NCBI GenBank assembly: GCA_019119205.1
Contig: DWXK01000062.1
Span: 43,630-107,629 of the forward strand
Direction of reading: 5' to 3'
DNA from: Candidatus Mediterraneibacter intestinavium
GTDB taxonomy: Bacteria > Bacillota > Clostridia > Lachnospirales > Lachnospiraceae
DNA length: 64,000 bases
Of this stretch, positions 18,657 through 30,142 are shown piece by piece (the stretch's first letter is position 1; the number at the start of each line of letters is the position of its first letter). The notes under the pieces were generated by a model that ran no database searches, had not been told where the DNA came from, and saw nothing but the letters and a program-made list of their open reading frames with translations. The position numbers and the translations under genes were made by a program.

Positions 18657-19754
18657 TCAGTCAAGATAGATCGGCGGTTCATACGCCTTGCCAAGAAGCG
18701 CTTTTTTCCGCTCCTGATATCCGAGGAACGCCCATTCTGTCATGTCTGTCCATTTATGTATGCTTCTGTCATATACCTGTACATATCCGATCCTGGTCGG
18801 GTGCATCCTTACACTGTTGGACTGGTATTCCCTTCCGGTGTACGGGTTCACCTCGCCCTGTTCCCGGTCTTCCTCCACGTCATTGTGGGAGATCACAGGC
18901 TCAAAGTCATCTTTCCCCGCACTCTGCGCGCTGCTCTGTACACCGGCAGACGACAGCATGTCATCAGAGTCTGAAAGGCGCATTTCGTGTGATGCGTTAT
19001 TTTCCTTTTCTTTTTTCTCCGCCTTTTTCTCCGGCTCTGTGTGTTTTCTCCTCAGGAAGAAATTGCCGAACCTCTCTTTTTTCGGCTTTTCCAGTTCCTC
19101 TTTGATCACTTCCACCGGCTCTCCGGATTTTGCGTTTTCCTCCAGTTCCGAGAGTTCCTCATGGATCTCATAGAGTTCACCGATCGTCATGTCCCTCTCG
19201 TCCTGCTCTTCCGCAGAAATATTCTCCTCTTCCGGAACAGCTTCCTCAGGAACCGCCCCCACTGTCAGAGACTCTTCCTCCTCTTCCGGCATTTCCGCCG
19301 ACGCTTCAGCAGCGCTTTCCTCCACAGTTTCCTGTTCCGCGTATCCTGCAGTTTCCGCTTCCTCCGAAACGATATCAGCGGTCTCACCCGCAGAATCCGT
19401 TGAAGTCTCATATACCGCGCCTGCGTCTGCAGCAGCCTCCTCCTGAACTGCCTGTGTCTCTGCATGCTCCGCCGCAGCCCCGGCTGACACCTGTTCTGTC
19501 CTCCGCCCGGTCCTTGCCGGCGCTTTTGCCGTATCTCCACCCATGATGCTGAGCTGGAACGGACACTCCAGGATCGCAGCGATCATCCTCATATCCTGCT
19601 CCTGAAAATTGTCTCGTCCGAGACGCTGCGTCAGGTTCTGTCTGGACATCTTTTTCCCGGTCCGCTCCTCAATGGTCTCCGCTAGTTCCTTGATCGTCAT
19701 CCCTTTTCGGCCGAGAATGATCTTGACCTGTTCGCCAAACGTTAAATCTTCCAT
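18657..19754 (-). CDS. HTH-like protein with long acidic linker
   Basis: 365 residues, function unknown. Residues 1-70 look like a Cro/XRE-type helix-turn-helix (GMTIKELAETIEERTG.KMSRQNLTQRLGR), suggesting DNA binding. Residues about 80-285 are strongly acidic and Ala/Glu-rich, probably disordered. The C-terminal 60 residues are compact (NPYTGREYQSNSVRMHPTRI, KWTDMTEWAFLGYQERKKAL). A TATAAT box at 19779-19774 gives a very short leader. It has no operon partner. Confidence 0.7.
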   Translation of the reverse strand: MEDLTFGEQVKIILGRKGMTIKELAETIEERTGKKMSRQNLTQRLGRDNFQEQDMRMIAAILECPFQLSIMGGDTAKAPARTGRRTEQVSAGAAAEHAETQAVQEEAAADAGAVYETSTDSAGETADIVSEEAETAGYAEQETVEESAAEASAEMPEEEEESLTVGAVPEEAVPEEENISAEEQDERDMTIGELYEIHEELSELEENAKSGEPVEVIKEELEKPKKERFGNFFLRRKHTEPEKKAEKKEKENNASHEMRLSDSDDMLSSAGVQSSAQSAGKDDFEPVISHNDVEEDREQGEVNPYTGREYQSNSVRMHPTRIGYVQVYDRSIHKWTDMTEWAFLGYQERKKALLGKAYEPPIYLD

Positions 19755-19815
19755 GGTTTTCCTCCTTATGTAAATTATACTCCTTTGTTCCTTTTGGTCA
19801 TTGTCTGTAGTTCAT

Positions 19816-20005
19816 AGTTCACACCTGACCGCCGCCCGCATGCGCACTCGTCGCGCTGACGCGCTCCAGTCCCGCGCTTCGCGCTAAGACTGCTTATGTA
19901 GGCGGCGGTTACGAGTTCCACTCGTACTCAGGAATAGGAAAATGCCTCTTACATGCAAGCATGACGCTGCATTTTCCTATTCCTGAGCACGGTGTGAACT
20001 GTAAC
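19816..20005. repeat. MITE-like interspersed hairpin element (full copy)
   Basis: About 190 bp bounded by 10-bp inverted ends AGTTCACACC (19816-19825) and GGTGTGAACT (19991-20000). Inside are an 8-bp CCGCCGCC/GGCGGCGG pair around a GC-rich segment and a second hairpin whose arms AATAGGAAAATG / CATTTTCCTATT enclose a loop containing ATGCAAGCAT. It ends 4 nt from the stop codon of the VanY-like gene. Parts recur at 9159-9192 and 62978-63048. No transposase is encoded. Confidence 0.7.
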
Positions 20006-20008
20006 TGG

Positions 20009-20809
20009 TCATTGTCCCAGGATATATTCCTCCAGCGTGATCCCCTTTTCCGTGATCTCTTTCGCCGCCTCTTCTCCTACGTAGCGGTAGTGCCACGGCT
20101 CATAGATGATCCCTGTTATATCCGCCTTATCCTGCGGGTAACGCAGTATAAATCCATACTCCCAGCAGTGCTCCATCAGCCATTTCTGCTCGTCTGTATC
20201 TCCCTGTCTGTCATCCAGTTCCTCATATTCCGAGGAGATGATGTCCACTGCAAGTCCGGTCGCATGTTCGCTGGTCCCGGGAACGGCGACGGACTTCTTC
20301 GTCTCGTCATATGCGTTGAGAGGCGTGTAGCCCTGGTCGATCCAGTCCTGCATGGTAGAGTTGAACACTTCCCGCTGCCTGTCATAGGAACGGTAAGCGG
20401 ATGTCACATACATGCTCAGCCCCTCGGCAGCCCCGTCGTCCAACATCTTCTGCAGGCTCTCTGCCATCCTTGAATCCACAGAGCGCTCACTGTCGATCTG
20501 TGTCAGCTCCGCCGGCTCGTAAGATGTATCAAGCGGATGGCTTTCATTTACAAGGGCAAGGCACCATCCGTCCGAATCCCCTGCAAGGAGCTCCGCGTTG
20601 TCCTCCGTGGCGGATACTTTCGATGCCTGAAGTTTCAGTTCCTCATTTTCCTGTTCCAGTTGTGTATTTTGAGCGGTGAACTGCTCTTCCTGTCTGTCCA
20701 CGACTGCTTTCGCCGCAACAAAGGTCACGAGCACTCCCGCCGCGAGCCCGAACCCCATGCCGGTCAGCAGGATCCGCCTTGTTCTCGCTCTTCTGCTTTC
20801 ACGTCTCAT
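20009..20809 (-). CDS. VanY-like D-Ala-D-Ala carboxypeptidase (M15B)
   Basis: 266-residue exported zinc peptidase that trims the terminal D-alanine from peptidoglycan stem peptides. It has an N-terminal membrane anchor (about residues 12-32), a short coiled coil, and the M15 motifs SEHATGLAVDI (zinc His/Asp) and EPWHYRYVG (catalytic Glu/zinc His). Last gene of a three-gene operon, 2 nt after the phosphopantetheinyl transferase. No van resistance genes are near, so a housekeeping wall role is likely. Confidence 0.92.
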   Translation of the reverse strand: MRRESRRARTRRILLTGMGFGLAAGVLVTFVAAKAVVDRQEEQFTAQNTQLEQENEELKLQASKVSATEDNAELLAGDSDGWCLALVNESHPLDTSYEPAELTQIDSERSVDSRMAESLQKMLDDGAAEGLSMYVTSAYRSYDRQREVFNSTMQDWIDQGYTPLNAYDETKKSVAVPGTSEHATGLAVDIISSEYEELDDRQGDTDEQKWLMEHCWEYGFILRYPQDKADITGIIYEPWHYRYVGEEAAKEITEKGITLEEYILGQ

Positions 20810-20811
20810 AA

Positions 20812-21438
20812 TTATAATCTCAGCTCCGTATGTATTTTTGGATCGATCGTTTCATCTGTCGTGCAGACCGCCATCTTGTACGGCAGTCCTTCTATGCAGA
20901 ACTCCCTGTAGTGATACTGTTCCGGAAATTCTTCCGGCTGCTTTACAAGGACCGGAGGCTCCCCCAGCCGGATGGAAAAAGAATCCATCGGCAGAGCCAT
21001 CCCTTTCCTGGTCGCTTTCAGAAAGCTTTCCTTGAGCACCCAGTATCTGTAAAAAAGTTCTTTCTGTTCTTCTTCTGTTCTTCCCTCCAGGACTGTGAGA
21101 TATTCTTCCCTGCAGAAAAACCTCTCTGCGATCTTCATCCGAAGCGTCCCCATCTGCTGAAGGTCGCACCCGACCCTGCAGGGAATCGCATCTGTCTCTG
21201 CAGCACACATCACAAAACTGCCCGAATGGGACAGATTATACGCAGAAGATTCAGGCAGACCGTACTCTGCCCGAATCTTCCCCCACAGACTCCATGCTCC
21301 CGCACTCTGCGCCCTGCCCTGACAGGATCTCAGGGCGTCCGCTTTTTTCTTTCGGAAGAGCGGAAGTTCTTCATAATATTTCCTGTAACACGCCTCATCG
21401 CAGAGGGGCGTCACATCTGCCAGCCAGACTCTGACCAT
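20812..21438 (-). CDS. 4'-phosphopantetheinyl transferase (Sfp type)
   Basis: 208 residues. Transfers phosphopantetheine from CoA to carrier proteins. The Sfp pattern is present: NLSHSGSFVMCA, VGCDLQ (first Mg2+ Asp), FCREEY, and YRYWVLKESFLKATRKG. In the usual GxDxE motif the Glu is replaced by Gln here, a substitution that other two-domain transferases tolerate. No polyketide or peptide synthase genes lie in the window, so the acceptor is unknown. The gene sits between a GGDEF/EAL protein and a VanY-like peptidase. Confidence 0.88.
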   Translation of the reverse strand: MVRVWLADVTPLCDEACYRKYYEELPLFRKKKADALRSCQGRAQSAGAWSLWGKIRAEYGLPESSAYNLSHSGSFVMCAAETDAIPCRVGCDLQQMGTLRMKIAERFFCREEYLTVLEGRTEEEQKELFYRYWVLKESFLKATRKGMALPMDSFSIRLGEPPVLVKQPEEFPEQYHYREFCIEGLPYKMAVCTTDETIDPKIHTELRL

Positions 21439-21442
21439 CTCT

Positions 21443-23062
21443 CTATTCCTTCATATAACGTACTTCAAACGTCTCTATCGTGATCGGTTTGTTGAACAGC
21501 GTCCCCTGTGCGTAATCGCAGCCCAGTTCTTCCAGAACGTTGAGCTGATCCTGCGTCTCCACACCTGAGGCGAGCACGTAAGCGCCGAGCTGTCTGCAGA
21601 TATCAATGACAGCCTTTGCCACGATACGGCTCCTCCGGTTCCCGACGATGTTCGTGATCAGGCTCTTGTCCAGTTTCAGCCCGTCAAACTCCATGATGGA
21701 GAGAATGGAGAAGCTGGAATTCTTCGCACCGAAGTGGTCCAGGATGACTCTCACATTCGCCTTTCTGATCTTGCTGCTGGTCTCCGTCAGCATCTCCTGG
21801 TTCATGTCCGTGTAGGACTCGGACACTTCCACCTCGAGATATTCGCAGAACACATGGTACTTCTCGATCAGGCGGAGCATCTTGTCCGCGATGCTCTCCT
21901 GCCGCAGAGTCGCCCCCGCAAAATTTACGGAGACCGGGATCATGGGCATCCCTTCCACATCCCACCTGTGAAGCGTTTTGCAGACCTGTTCAAAAACATA
22001 AAGGTCAAGGTGATGGGACAGCCTGGTCTCCTCAAGAAGGTTCAGATACCTTGCCGGATTCACGATGCCGAGATCCTTGTGGTGATATCTCACCACAGCC
22101 TCCGCCCCCGCCACTTTTCCGGTCTTCACATCAAACTTCGGGACAAGGCAGACGATAAAGTTGCCATTCTCGATATCATTGAGCAGGTCCTCTTTGATGA
22201 TCGGCTCATGATGTCCCTTTTTCAGATTTTTATAATACTTGCGCTTTTCATCGCGCATCATATTTTCTGCTGACGCCACCAGATTGGTCACATCGATATC
22301 CAGCTTTTCCCAGGCGTAACCGATGGACACAAGCCCAAGGCTGATATTGTCCAGCTTTCTCTGTGCCGCGTACACCTGTTTTGTGAACTTCTCGTAAGAT
22401 TCGTCTTCCACCAGGACCAGATATTCGTCTCCGGTAAGCCGGTACACAGATCCGCCCCGGAAGTATTCCTCCAGCACTTCACCGACACGGATGACCACTT
22501 CATCCCCATAATCACGTCCGAACTCCTTGTTGAAGTTCTTAAGGCCATTGATATCCAGGGAGAGCGCTCCCAGAGATCTCAGTTTATCATGGGGGGTCTC
22601 GTCCATATAGGCGACAAAGCTGTTCCGGTTCAAAAGTCCGGTCAGATTGTCATGATAACTCAGATATTCCTGCTGTTTCTGCATCTTCTGCAGCCCGATC
22701 GCCTGGGGGATATACGGAAGGAGCGCGCGCATCAGGCTGATGTCGCATCCTCCTCTGTGCACACCTACGACCGCAAGGATCGCCGTTGTATCCTCGTCAA
22801 GTTTCTGGAACACACTGTAGCTGTCTGCCGTCGTATCGGTGATCTCCTGCTTCATCCATTTCGGCTGCTGGTCAGCGGAGAGCATCTTGATCCGGTCTCT
22901 CTGCCACGGGATATTTTCCGCGCACCACTCGTAGATCGTCTCAATATCATCGAACTCTTTTTCAATATAGTAAACGTACTCTGAATCGTAGTAATCACGA
23001 ACGGTTTTCAGCACATCGTTCATGATCTCTACCAGAGAACGCAGGTTATTCTTTTCACTCAT
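21443..23062 (-). CDS. degenerate GGDEF-EAL domain protein
   Basis: 539-residue cytoplasmic protein: an N-terminal GAF-like region (1-135), a GGDEF domain (about 136-275) whose signature reads TGDEY, and an EAL domain (about 290-535). In the EAL domain the Glu of EAV, the Asn of SVNF, the Lys of LKLDKS and the Glu of GVETQDQ are kept. The metal-binding DDFG is DHFG and the following loop is divergent. Cyclase activity is unlikely, phosphodiesterase activity doubtful; nucleotide sensing is the better guess. It has its own promoter and heads a three-gene operon. Confidence 0.9.
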   Translation of the reverse strand: MSEKNNLRSLVEIMNDVLKTVRDYYDSEYVYYIEKEFDDIETIYEWCAENIPWQRDRIKMLSADQQPKWMKQEITDTTADSYSVFQKLDEDTTAILAVVGVHRGGCDISLMRALLPYIPQAIGLQKMQKQQEYLSYHDNLTGLLNRNSFVAYMDETPHDKLRSLGALSLDINGLKNFNKEFGRDYGDEVVIRVGEVLEEYFRGGSVYRLTGDEYLVLVEDESYEKFTKQVYAAQRKLDNISLGLVSIGYAWEKLDIDVTNLVASAENMMRDEKRKYYKNLKKGHHEPIIKEDLLNDIENGNFIVCLVPKFDVKTGKVAGAEAVVRYHHKDLGIVNPARYLNLLEETRLSHHLDLYVFEQVCKTLHRWDVEGMPMIPVSVNFAGATLRQESIADKMLRLIEKYHVFCEYLEVEVSESYTDMNQEMLTETSSKIRKANVRVILDHFGAKNSSFSILSIMEFDGLKLDKSLITNIVGNRRSRIVAKAVIDICRQLGAYVLASGVETQDQLNVLEELGCDYAQGTLFNKPITIETFEVRYMKE

Positions 23063-23116
23063 GAATTTTCTCCCCTGTTTCTTTTTATGGATTTCCCCAC
23101 AGATACAGACATAAAT

Positions 23117-23145
23117 ATTGTAGTATACTCATCCTTAAAATGCAA
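23117..23145 (-). promoter_or_regulatory. promoter of the GGDEF-EAL operon
   Basis: Minus strand TTGCAT (23145-23140), 17-nt spacer, TACAAT (23122-23117). It lies between the ATP synthase terminator and the GGDEF-EAL start. Confidence 0.65.
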
Positions 23146-23202
23146 GAAAAAATGCTCCGGCAAAACTTCACGCGGGCGGCGGTCAGGTGTAAGCTTGAGC
23201 CG

Positions 23203-23243
23203 AAAAAACAGCCCTCCCGGCGGGAACTCCCCGGAAAGGCTGT
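23203..23243 (-). terminator. intrinsic terminator of the F-type ATP synthase operon
   Basis: A 13-bp stem with two G-T pairs (23208-23220 with 23231-23243), then six T on the minus strand, just after the atpC stop. Confidence 0.9.
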
Positions 23244-23259
23244 CCATTTCTCCGATATT

Positions 23260-23676
23260 CTAAAGATTCCACTTTTTGTCCTGAGCCAGTCTCAGACGGT
23301 TCATCGCTCTGGCAAGAGACGCCTGAGTGTGGTAGTATTCCTGGATGCTCTGCTTCTGGCGCATCCGCTCCTCCGCTCTCTCCCGCTGTTCCTGCGCGTG
23401 CCGGATATCGATCTCCTCCGGGCGCTCTGCGGTATCGACAATGAGGGTGACACGGTTGTTGACGACCTCTGCAAATCCGGTCCCTACCGCGACTTCCGTC
23501 CATCTGCCTTCCTCAAGTTCCATCCGTGCGATCCCTACATCGATGGCGATGACCATATTCTCATGGCGGGGAAGGATCCCCTTTTCTCCATCCGGCGCCG
23601 GGATGACGAGGCTTAAGCATCTGCCGTCATAGAACACTCTGTCGCTGGCTATGATCTTCAGCCCAAATGTTTCCAT
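23260..23676 (-). CDS. atpC: F-type ATP synthase epsilon subunit
   Basis: 138-residue central-stalk subunit that couples the c-ring to gamma and can inhibit ATP hydrolysis. The beta-sandwich N-terminal domain shows SLVIPAPDGEKGILPRHENM and the C-terminal helical hairpin AQEQRERAEERMRQKQS. Last gene of the operon, 16 nt after atpD and directly followed by the terminator. Confidence 0.95.
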   Translation of the reverse strand: METFGLKIIASDRVFYDGRCLSLVIPAPDGEKGILPRHENMVIAIDVGIARMELEEGRWTEVAVGTGFAEVVNNRVTLIVDTAERPEEIDIRHAQEQRERAEERMRQKQSIQEYYHTQASLARAMNRLRLAQDKKWNL

Positions 23677-23692
23677 ATGTTCACGCTCCTGT

Positions 23693-25988
<2,296 letters not shown>

Positions 25989-25989
25989 A

Positions 25990-27498
25990 TTAACACCTGC
26001 TCTTCTTGAATTCCTTCGCCGTCTCCACGATCTTTTCGATCAGTTCATCTGTCAGGACTTTCTTCTCCTCGATCTCCTGACCGATCTCCGGATATTCTGT
26101 GTCAAAATGCTGCAGCATATCCAGCTGGAACTGTTTGATCTTCGTCTTCTCCACGCCCAGCATCACTTTATGTGTCGCCGCGCACAGTGTGATGACTTTT
26201 TCATGAAGGCTCAGCGGATGATAGAGCGGCTGTTTCAGAAGTTCCATCAGACCGCTTCCGTATTCAAGCTGTTCTTTCGTCGCAGCGTCCAGATCCGAAC
26301 TGAACTGTGTGAACACTTCCATCTCGCGGTACTGCGCAAGATCGATACGGATGCTTCCCGACGCTTTCTTCATCGCTTTTGTCTGCGCTGCGCCGCCCAC
26401 ACGGGATACGGAAAGTCCGACATTGACCGCCGGTCTCATACCGGATGCGAACAGTCCGCTCTCAAGGAAGATCTGTCCGTCCGTGATAGAGATCACGTTG
26501 GTCGGGATGTATGCAGATACGTCTCCCGCCTGAGTCTCGATGATCGGCAGAGCCGTGATGGAGCCGCCGCCCTTCTCGTCGCTCAAACGGCTGGAGCGCT
26601 CAAGCAGTCTTGAATGAAGGTAGAAGACATCTCCCGGATATGCCTCACGTCCCGGAGACCTTCCCAGCAGAAGGGAGAGGGCACGGTACGCCACCGCATG
26701 CTTGGACAGATCGTCATATACGATCAGCACGTCTTTTCCCTGATACATAAAATATTCTGCCATCGCGGTTCCCGAGTAGGGTGCGATATACTGAAGTGAA
26801 GCGCAGTCGCTCGCTGTGGAGGAGACCACGATCGTGTAGTCCATCGCCCCGTTGCTCTTCAGCGTGTTCACGACTTTTGCGACTGTGGACGCTTTCTGTC
26901 CGACCGCTACATAGATACAGATCACATCTTTACCCTTCTGGTTCAGGATGGTATCCATCGCGATGGACGTCTTTCCAGTCTGACGGTCTCCGATGATCAG
27001 CTCACGCTGGCCTCTTCCGATCGGGAACATCGCGTCGATGGAAAGGATCCCTGTCTCCATCGGAACGCTGACCGACTTACGGTCAACAATCCCCGGCGCT
27101 TCCTGCTCGATGGGACGATAATCATCCTCACGGATCTCTCCTTTTCCGTCGACCGGCTCTCCCAGAGCGTTCACGACTCTTCCGACAAACCCGTCTCCTA
27201 CCGGGACTCCCGCCCGTTTTCCTGTACGGGACACTTTCGTGCCTTCCCGGATCTCAGAATCACTTCCGAAAAGGATGCAGCCGATCTCATCCTTCCTCAC
27301 ATCCTGCACCATTCCTTTCAGTCCGGTCTCGAATGTGATGATCTCCCCGTACATGGCGTGATCAATCCCGTATATTGTGGCGATCCCGTCGCCTACGGCA
27401 ACGACAGTACCGACTTCACTGTCCTTGCTCATTGTATCAAAATTCTCTATCTCCTCCCGGAGTATAGAAATAATCTCATCTGAATTGATTGAACTCAC
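25990..27498 (-). CDS. atpA: F-type ATP synthase alpha subunit
   Basis: Non-catalytic nucleotide-binding subunit, 502 residues. P-loop GDRQTGKTS (about residue 167) and the visible [21 protein letters not shown] and [19 protein letters not shown] segments are diagnostic. Two in-frame GTG codons compete: 27507 overlaps the GGAGG ribosome site, while 27498 is spaced 8 nt from it and begins MSSINSDEI as in relatives, so 27498 is chosen. Confidence 0.97.
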   Translation of the reverse strand: MSSINSDEIISILREEIENFDTMSKDSEVGTVVAVGDGIATIYGIDHAMYGEIITFETGLKGMVQDVRKDEIGCILFGSDSEIREGTKVSRTGKRAGVPVGDGFVGRVVNALGEPVDGKGEIREDDYRPIEQEAPGIVDRKSVSVPMETGILSIDAMFPIGRGQRELIIGDRQTGKTSIAMDTILNQKGKDVICIYVAVGQKASTVAKVVNTLKSNGAMDYTIVVSSTASDCASLQYIAPYSGTAMAEYFMYQGKDVLIVYDDLSKHAVAYRALSLLLGRSPGREAYPGDVFYLHSRLLERSSRLSDEKGGGSITALPIIETQAGDVSAYIPTNVISITDGQIFLESGLFASGMRPAVNVGLSVSRVGGAAQTKAMKKASGSIRIDLAQYREMEVFTQFSSDLDAATKEQLEYGSGLMELLKQPLYHPLSLHEKVITLCAATHKVMLGVEKTKIKQFQLDMLQHFDTEYPEIGQEIEEKKVLTDELIEKIVETAKEFKKSRC

Positions 27499-27513
27499 CT
27501 TGCTCACCTCCGG

Positions 27514-28044
27514 TTACTTTAATCTTTGCTCTAATCTGTTCAGGCGTCCTCTCATGCTCCAGTCATACTCGTCGCTTCCCACACGGAGGATGAACCCTCC
27601 CAGAAGCGCCGCATCCTGACTGACTTTGATATTGGCTTTCTTCGCGCCGTATTTTCCGCACAGAAACGCCTCCATTCCTTTTTTCTGTTCCTCACTCGGA
27701 GGTGCAGTACATGTCAGTATTGCATTCAGGACTTTATTCTGCTCATCGCAGATCTCATCATATGCGATAAATATATCAGAGATCAGATCCATCCTCTGAT
27801 ATTTGCACACAACCTTCAGGAAGTTTCTCATTTCCTCCGGAAATACCCTGTCGATCACGTTCTGCTTTTTACCTGGCGCGATCGTAGGATTCACGAAGAT
27901 ATCATGGAGCTGAGGCACTTCCTCGAATATCTCCCTGGTCTTCTGCACTCTGTCAGCCGGGATCCCGAGTTCGTAGAGGACACGGGCGTACCTCACCGCC
28001 GCAAGAGGGCAGTGTACAGGACTAGTTTTCGTCTGTGTCGTCAT
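27514..28044 (-). CDS. atpH: F-type ATP synthase delta subunit
   Basis: Stator subunit of 176 residues that fixes F1 to the b-subunit stalk. The family pattern is AVRYARVLYELG near the N-terminus and VSQDAALLGGFILRVGSDEY near the C-terminus. The ATG at 28044 with AGGTGG upstream is preferred to an upstream GTG at 28053. Either start overlaps the end of atpF, indicating coupling. Confidence 0.93.
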   Translation of the reverse strand: MTTQTKTSPVHCPLAAVRYARVLYELGIPADRVQKTREIFEEVPQLHDIFVNPTIAPGKKQNVIDRVFPEEMRNFLKVVCKYQRMDLISDIFIAYDEICDEQNKVLNAILTCTAPPSEEQKKGMEAFLCGKYGAKKANIKVSQDAALLGGFILRVGSDEYDWSMRGRLNRLEQRLK

Positions 28045-28513
28045 GGGTTCCACCTACTTCTTTCAGAAACTGGTCATAGAGGTCCTCGTCCGCGGTCCTG
28101 CCCACGATCTTCGCTGCAGACGCAACGGCAAGCCCTGCGATCTCACCCTGGAGTTCTTTCATCGTCTGCTCACGCTCTACCCTGACAGTCTCTTTCGCAT
28201 TTTCAATGATCGAACCCGCTTTATCGCCGGCTTCTCCGACGATCCTGTCATACTCGTTCTTTGCAGCAGAGCGCGCCTGCTCTATGATCTGTGCGGATTC
28301 CTGTTTTGCTCCCTTAAGTGCGTCCTCGTATTCCTGCTTCATCTTCATCGCGTCGTTCTGCGCATCCTGCGCATTTTTGAGACCGTCCTCAATGATCTGT
28401 CTCCTCTTTTCCATGATCCCCATCACAGGTTTGAACAGGAAATGTCTGAGCAGAAGATAAAGAACGACAAGATTGATGATCGTCCAGACAAGGTTCAAAT
28501 CAAGACTCAGCAT
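28022..28513 (-). CDS. atpF: F-type ATP synthase b subunit
   Basis: Peripheral-stalk subunit, 163 residues: one N-terminal membrane helix (LVWTIINLVVLYLLLRHFLF) then a long charged helix (RRQIIEDGLKNAQDAQNDAM) for dimerisation. The ATG at 28513 with AAAGGCGG at proper distance is chosen over a GTG at 28522. A single b gene is present, so the stalk is a homodimer. Confidence 0.94.
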   Translation of the reverse strand: MLSLDLNLVWTIINLVVLYLLLRHFLFKPVMGIMEKRRQIIEDGLKNAQDAQNDAMKMKQEYEDALKGAKQESAQIIEQARSAAKNEYDRIVGEAGDKAGSIIENAKETVRVEREQTMKELQGEIAGLAVASAAKIVGRTADEDLYDQFLKEVGGTHDDTDEN

Positions 28514-28567
28514 CTTTTCCACCCGCCTTTCTTGTCACTTTTCATCTTTTTGCTTCTCCCGTCCTCA

Positions 28568-28792
28568 TTATCCTAAGAAGAAGATGATCAGGATACCGAT
28601 GATGAAACCATAGATAGCGGTTGCCTCTGCAAGTGCACATCCGAGGATCAGTGTCTTGCTGATCTTTCCCTCAGCCTCAGGCTGTCTTGCGATAGCCTCC
28701 GTTGCCTTTGCTGTTGCGATACCGATTCCGATACCTGCTCCGATACCTGTAAATACTGCGATAGCTGCTCCGATTGCTACAAGTGTTGCCAT
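28568..28792 (-). CDS. atpE: F-type ATP synthase c subunit (H+-type residues)
   Basis: Rotor-ring subunit of 74 residues with two helices and the ARQPEA polar loop. The ion-binding carboxylate is E56 in LAEATAIYG. Compared with Na+-binding rings such as Ilyobacter tartaricus, the helix-1 Gln is replaced by I23 (GIGIG in place of GVGQG) and the Ser after the Glu is A57, so a Na+ site looks incomplete and H+ coupling is predicted. It lies between atpB and atpF. Confidence 0.96.
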   Translation of the reverse strand: MATLVAIGAAIAVFTGIGAGIGIGIATAKATEAIARQPEAEGKISKTLILGCALAEATAIYGFIIGILIIFFLG

Positions 28793-28901
28793 GATAATGA
28801 TCTCCTTTTCCTTTTTAAATTAATAATCTCTTTTTTTCATTGCATCTCTTTCTTCTATGTGTCCGGTCACGTACCGGACCTGATGCCTGCTCCCGGGATA
28901 C

Positions 28902-29576
28902 CTACTCCATCTCCTCGTTCATGAACAGTCCTGTCAGGAATACGAAAACATATGCCTGGAGAAGCCCGTCAAAAATGTCGAAATAGAAACTTACCGGGAT
29001 CGGTATGATCAGCGGTACGACTATCTTTAAAAGCTCCATTACCACAAAACCGGCAAGCATATTTCCGAAGAGTCGCATACACAGCGACAAGGGTCTGATC
29101 ACGATCTCAAGGACCATGATCGGCGCGACCACGGGGACCGGCCGGGCGAAATGCTTTACCCAGTGTTTCAGTCCGTTTTTGTAAATGCCTGAATATTCGA
29201 TCAGGCACATGCTCATGATCGCCAGTCCCGCCGTTACATTCAGATCTTTGGTCGGCGGTTTGAAGCCGAACAGAGGCGCCAGGCTGTTCGAAAAAGCAAG
29301 GTAGAGAAGGACTGTGATCAGATACGGAATGTATCTTCTGTTCTCTCTCCCGATGATCCCTTCAAAGAAATCCTGTGCCCAGCCTATGCCGGCTTCCAGT
29401 GCGAGCTGTACTTTTCCCGGGTTCTCAACTTTCAGGTTTCTCACCAGTATGACCGACAAAAGGACCAGCACTGCCATGATGATCCATGTGACGACAACGG
29501 ATTCTGAGATCCCGCCGAGAACCGGAAGCGTGAACACCGTCTCACAGTTCAGCTCTTCCATGAGTGTTTCTGCCAA
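28902..29576 (-). CDS. atpB: F-type ATP synthase a subunit
   Basis: Membrane stator subunit of 224 residues with five or six helices and the essential Arg in LCMRLFGNMLAGFVVMELL. First gene of the operon. The start is uncertain: the frame opens at a TTG (29576) and has an ATG at 29561; the nearest good ribosome site (AGGAGGG) is 14-16 nt upstream of the TTG. No atpI gene precedes it. Confidence 0.94.
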   Translation of the reverse strand: MAETLMEELNCETVFTLPVLGGISESVVVTWIIMAVLVLLSVILVRNLKVENPGKVQLALEAGIGWAQDFFEGIIGRENRRYIPYLITVLLYLAFSNSLAPLFGFKPPTKDLNVTAGLAIMSMCLIEYSGIYKNGLKHWVKHFARPVPVVAPIMVLEIVIRPLSLCMRLFGNMLAGFVVMELLKIVVPLIIPIPVSFYFDIFDGLLQAYVFVFLTGLFMNEEME

Positions 29577-30142
29577 GTTTTCCGTATTACTCCCTCCTTT
29601 TCTGATTGATGCGGGTGCATGGTGCGGTTATGGGGACGTCCATGATATTTACAGGCTCCGGCTGCGATCCGGAAGCGCCGCGTTTTTTGCACAAAAAAAG
29701 GAGCTGTCCCTCATTGAACCCCTTGAACCCTTGCCGCTTTTCAGGCGTCTATTCTGCTGTCTTTCCGAATGTCTCCCCGAAAAGTTGAGTAAATATTACT
29801 CCCGATTTTTTTGTTTGTCAACAGTTCGGCTTTGCAGGTCCTGCGTCGGCTTTTTCGGCATTTTTTACTTCAATTCGCCCTCTTTTCATGTCGGGTTTTT
29901 TGAATTTTTATTCATTTTTTATCTATCTTTTTTTGCAATGATATCCGCAGTCCCGGCACGCACATTTTTTTATGCAAAAGCTCCCTTTTTTATTTTTATT
30001 TTTTGTCTATTCTGCGCATGGACGAATCCTTTTTTTGCCTGAAAACAAGACCGGTTTTAGCAATACTGCTCATATTGATTTTATTTTTCCCAGTTTGAGA
30101 TATAATAATCAGAGAGAGTTTTATAAAACAGAGAGGATAACT
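29577..30142. other. 566-nt intergenic region between atpB and a divergent membrane-protein gene
   Basis: No convincing gene. It holds the atp promoter (29793-29821), a long T-rich plus-strand tract from 29800 to 30040, and a good TATAAT box at 30101-30106 that probably serves the plus-strand gene at 30143, with only a weak, distant -35 (TTGATT, 20-nt spacer). Plus-strand frames here are low-complexity Phe/Leu runs and are not credible. Confidence 0.7.
29793..29821 (-). promoter_or_regulatory. promoter of the atp operon
   Basis: Minus strand TTGACA (29821-29816), 17-nt spacer, TAATAT (29798-29793). The leader before atpB would be over 200 nt. Confidence 0.65.

Noticed and set aside
20009..20809. 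Vancomycin-resistance locus suggested by VanY- and VanW-like genes
   Set aside because: The two genes are 8 kb apart in different operons and no vanH, ligase, vanX or vanRS genes are present; both families are common in Clostridia without resistance.
29314..30042. Phe/Leu-rich plus-strand frame upstream of the YwaF-type gene
   Set aside because: Half is antisense to atpB and half is a T-rich intergenic tract; no credible start.
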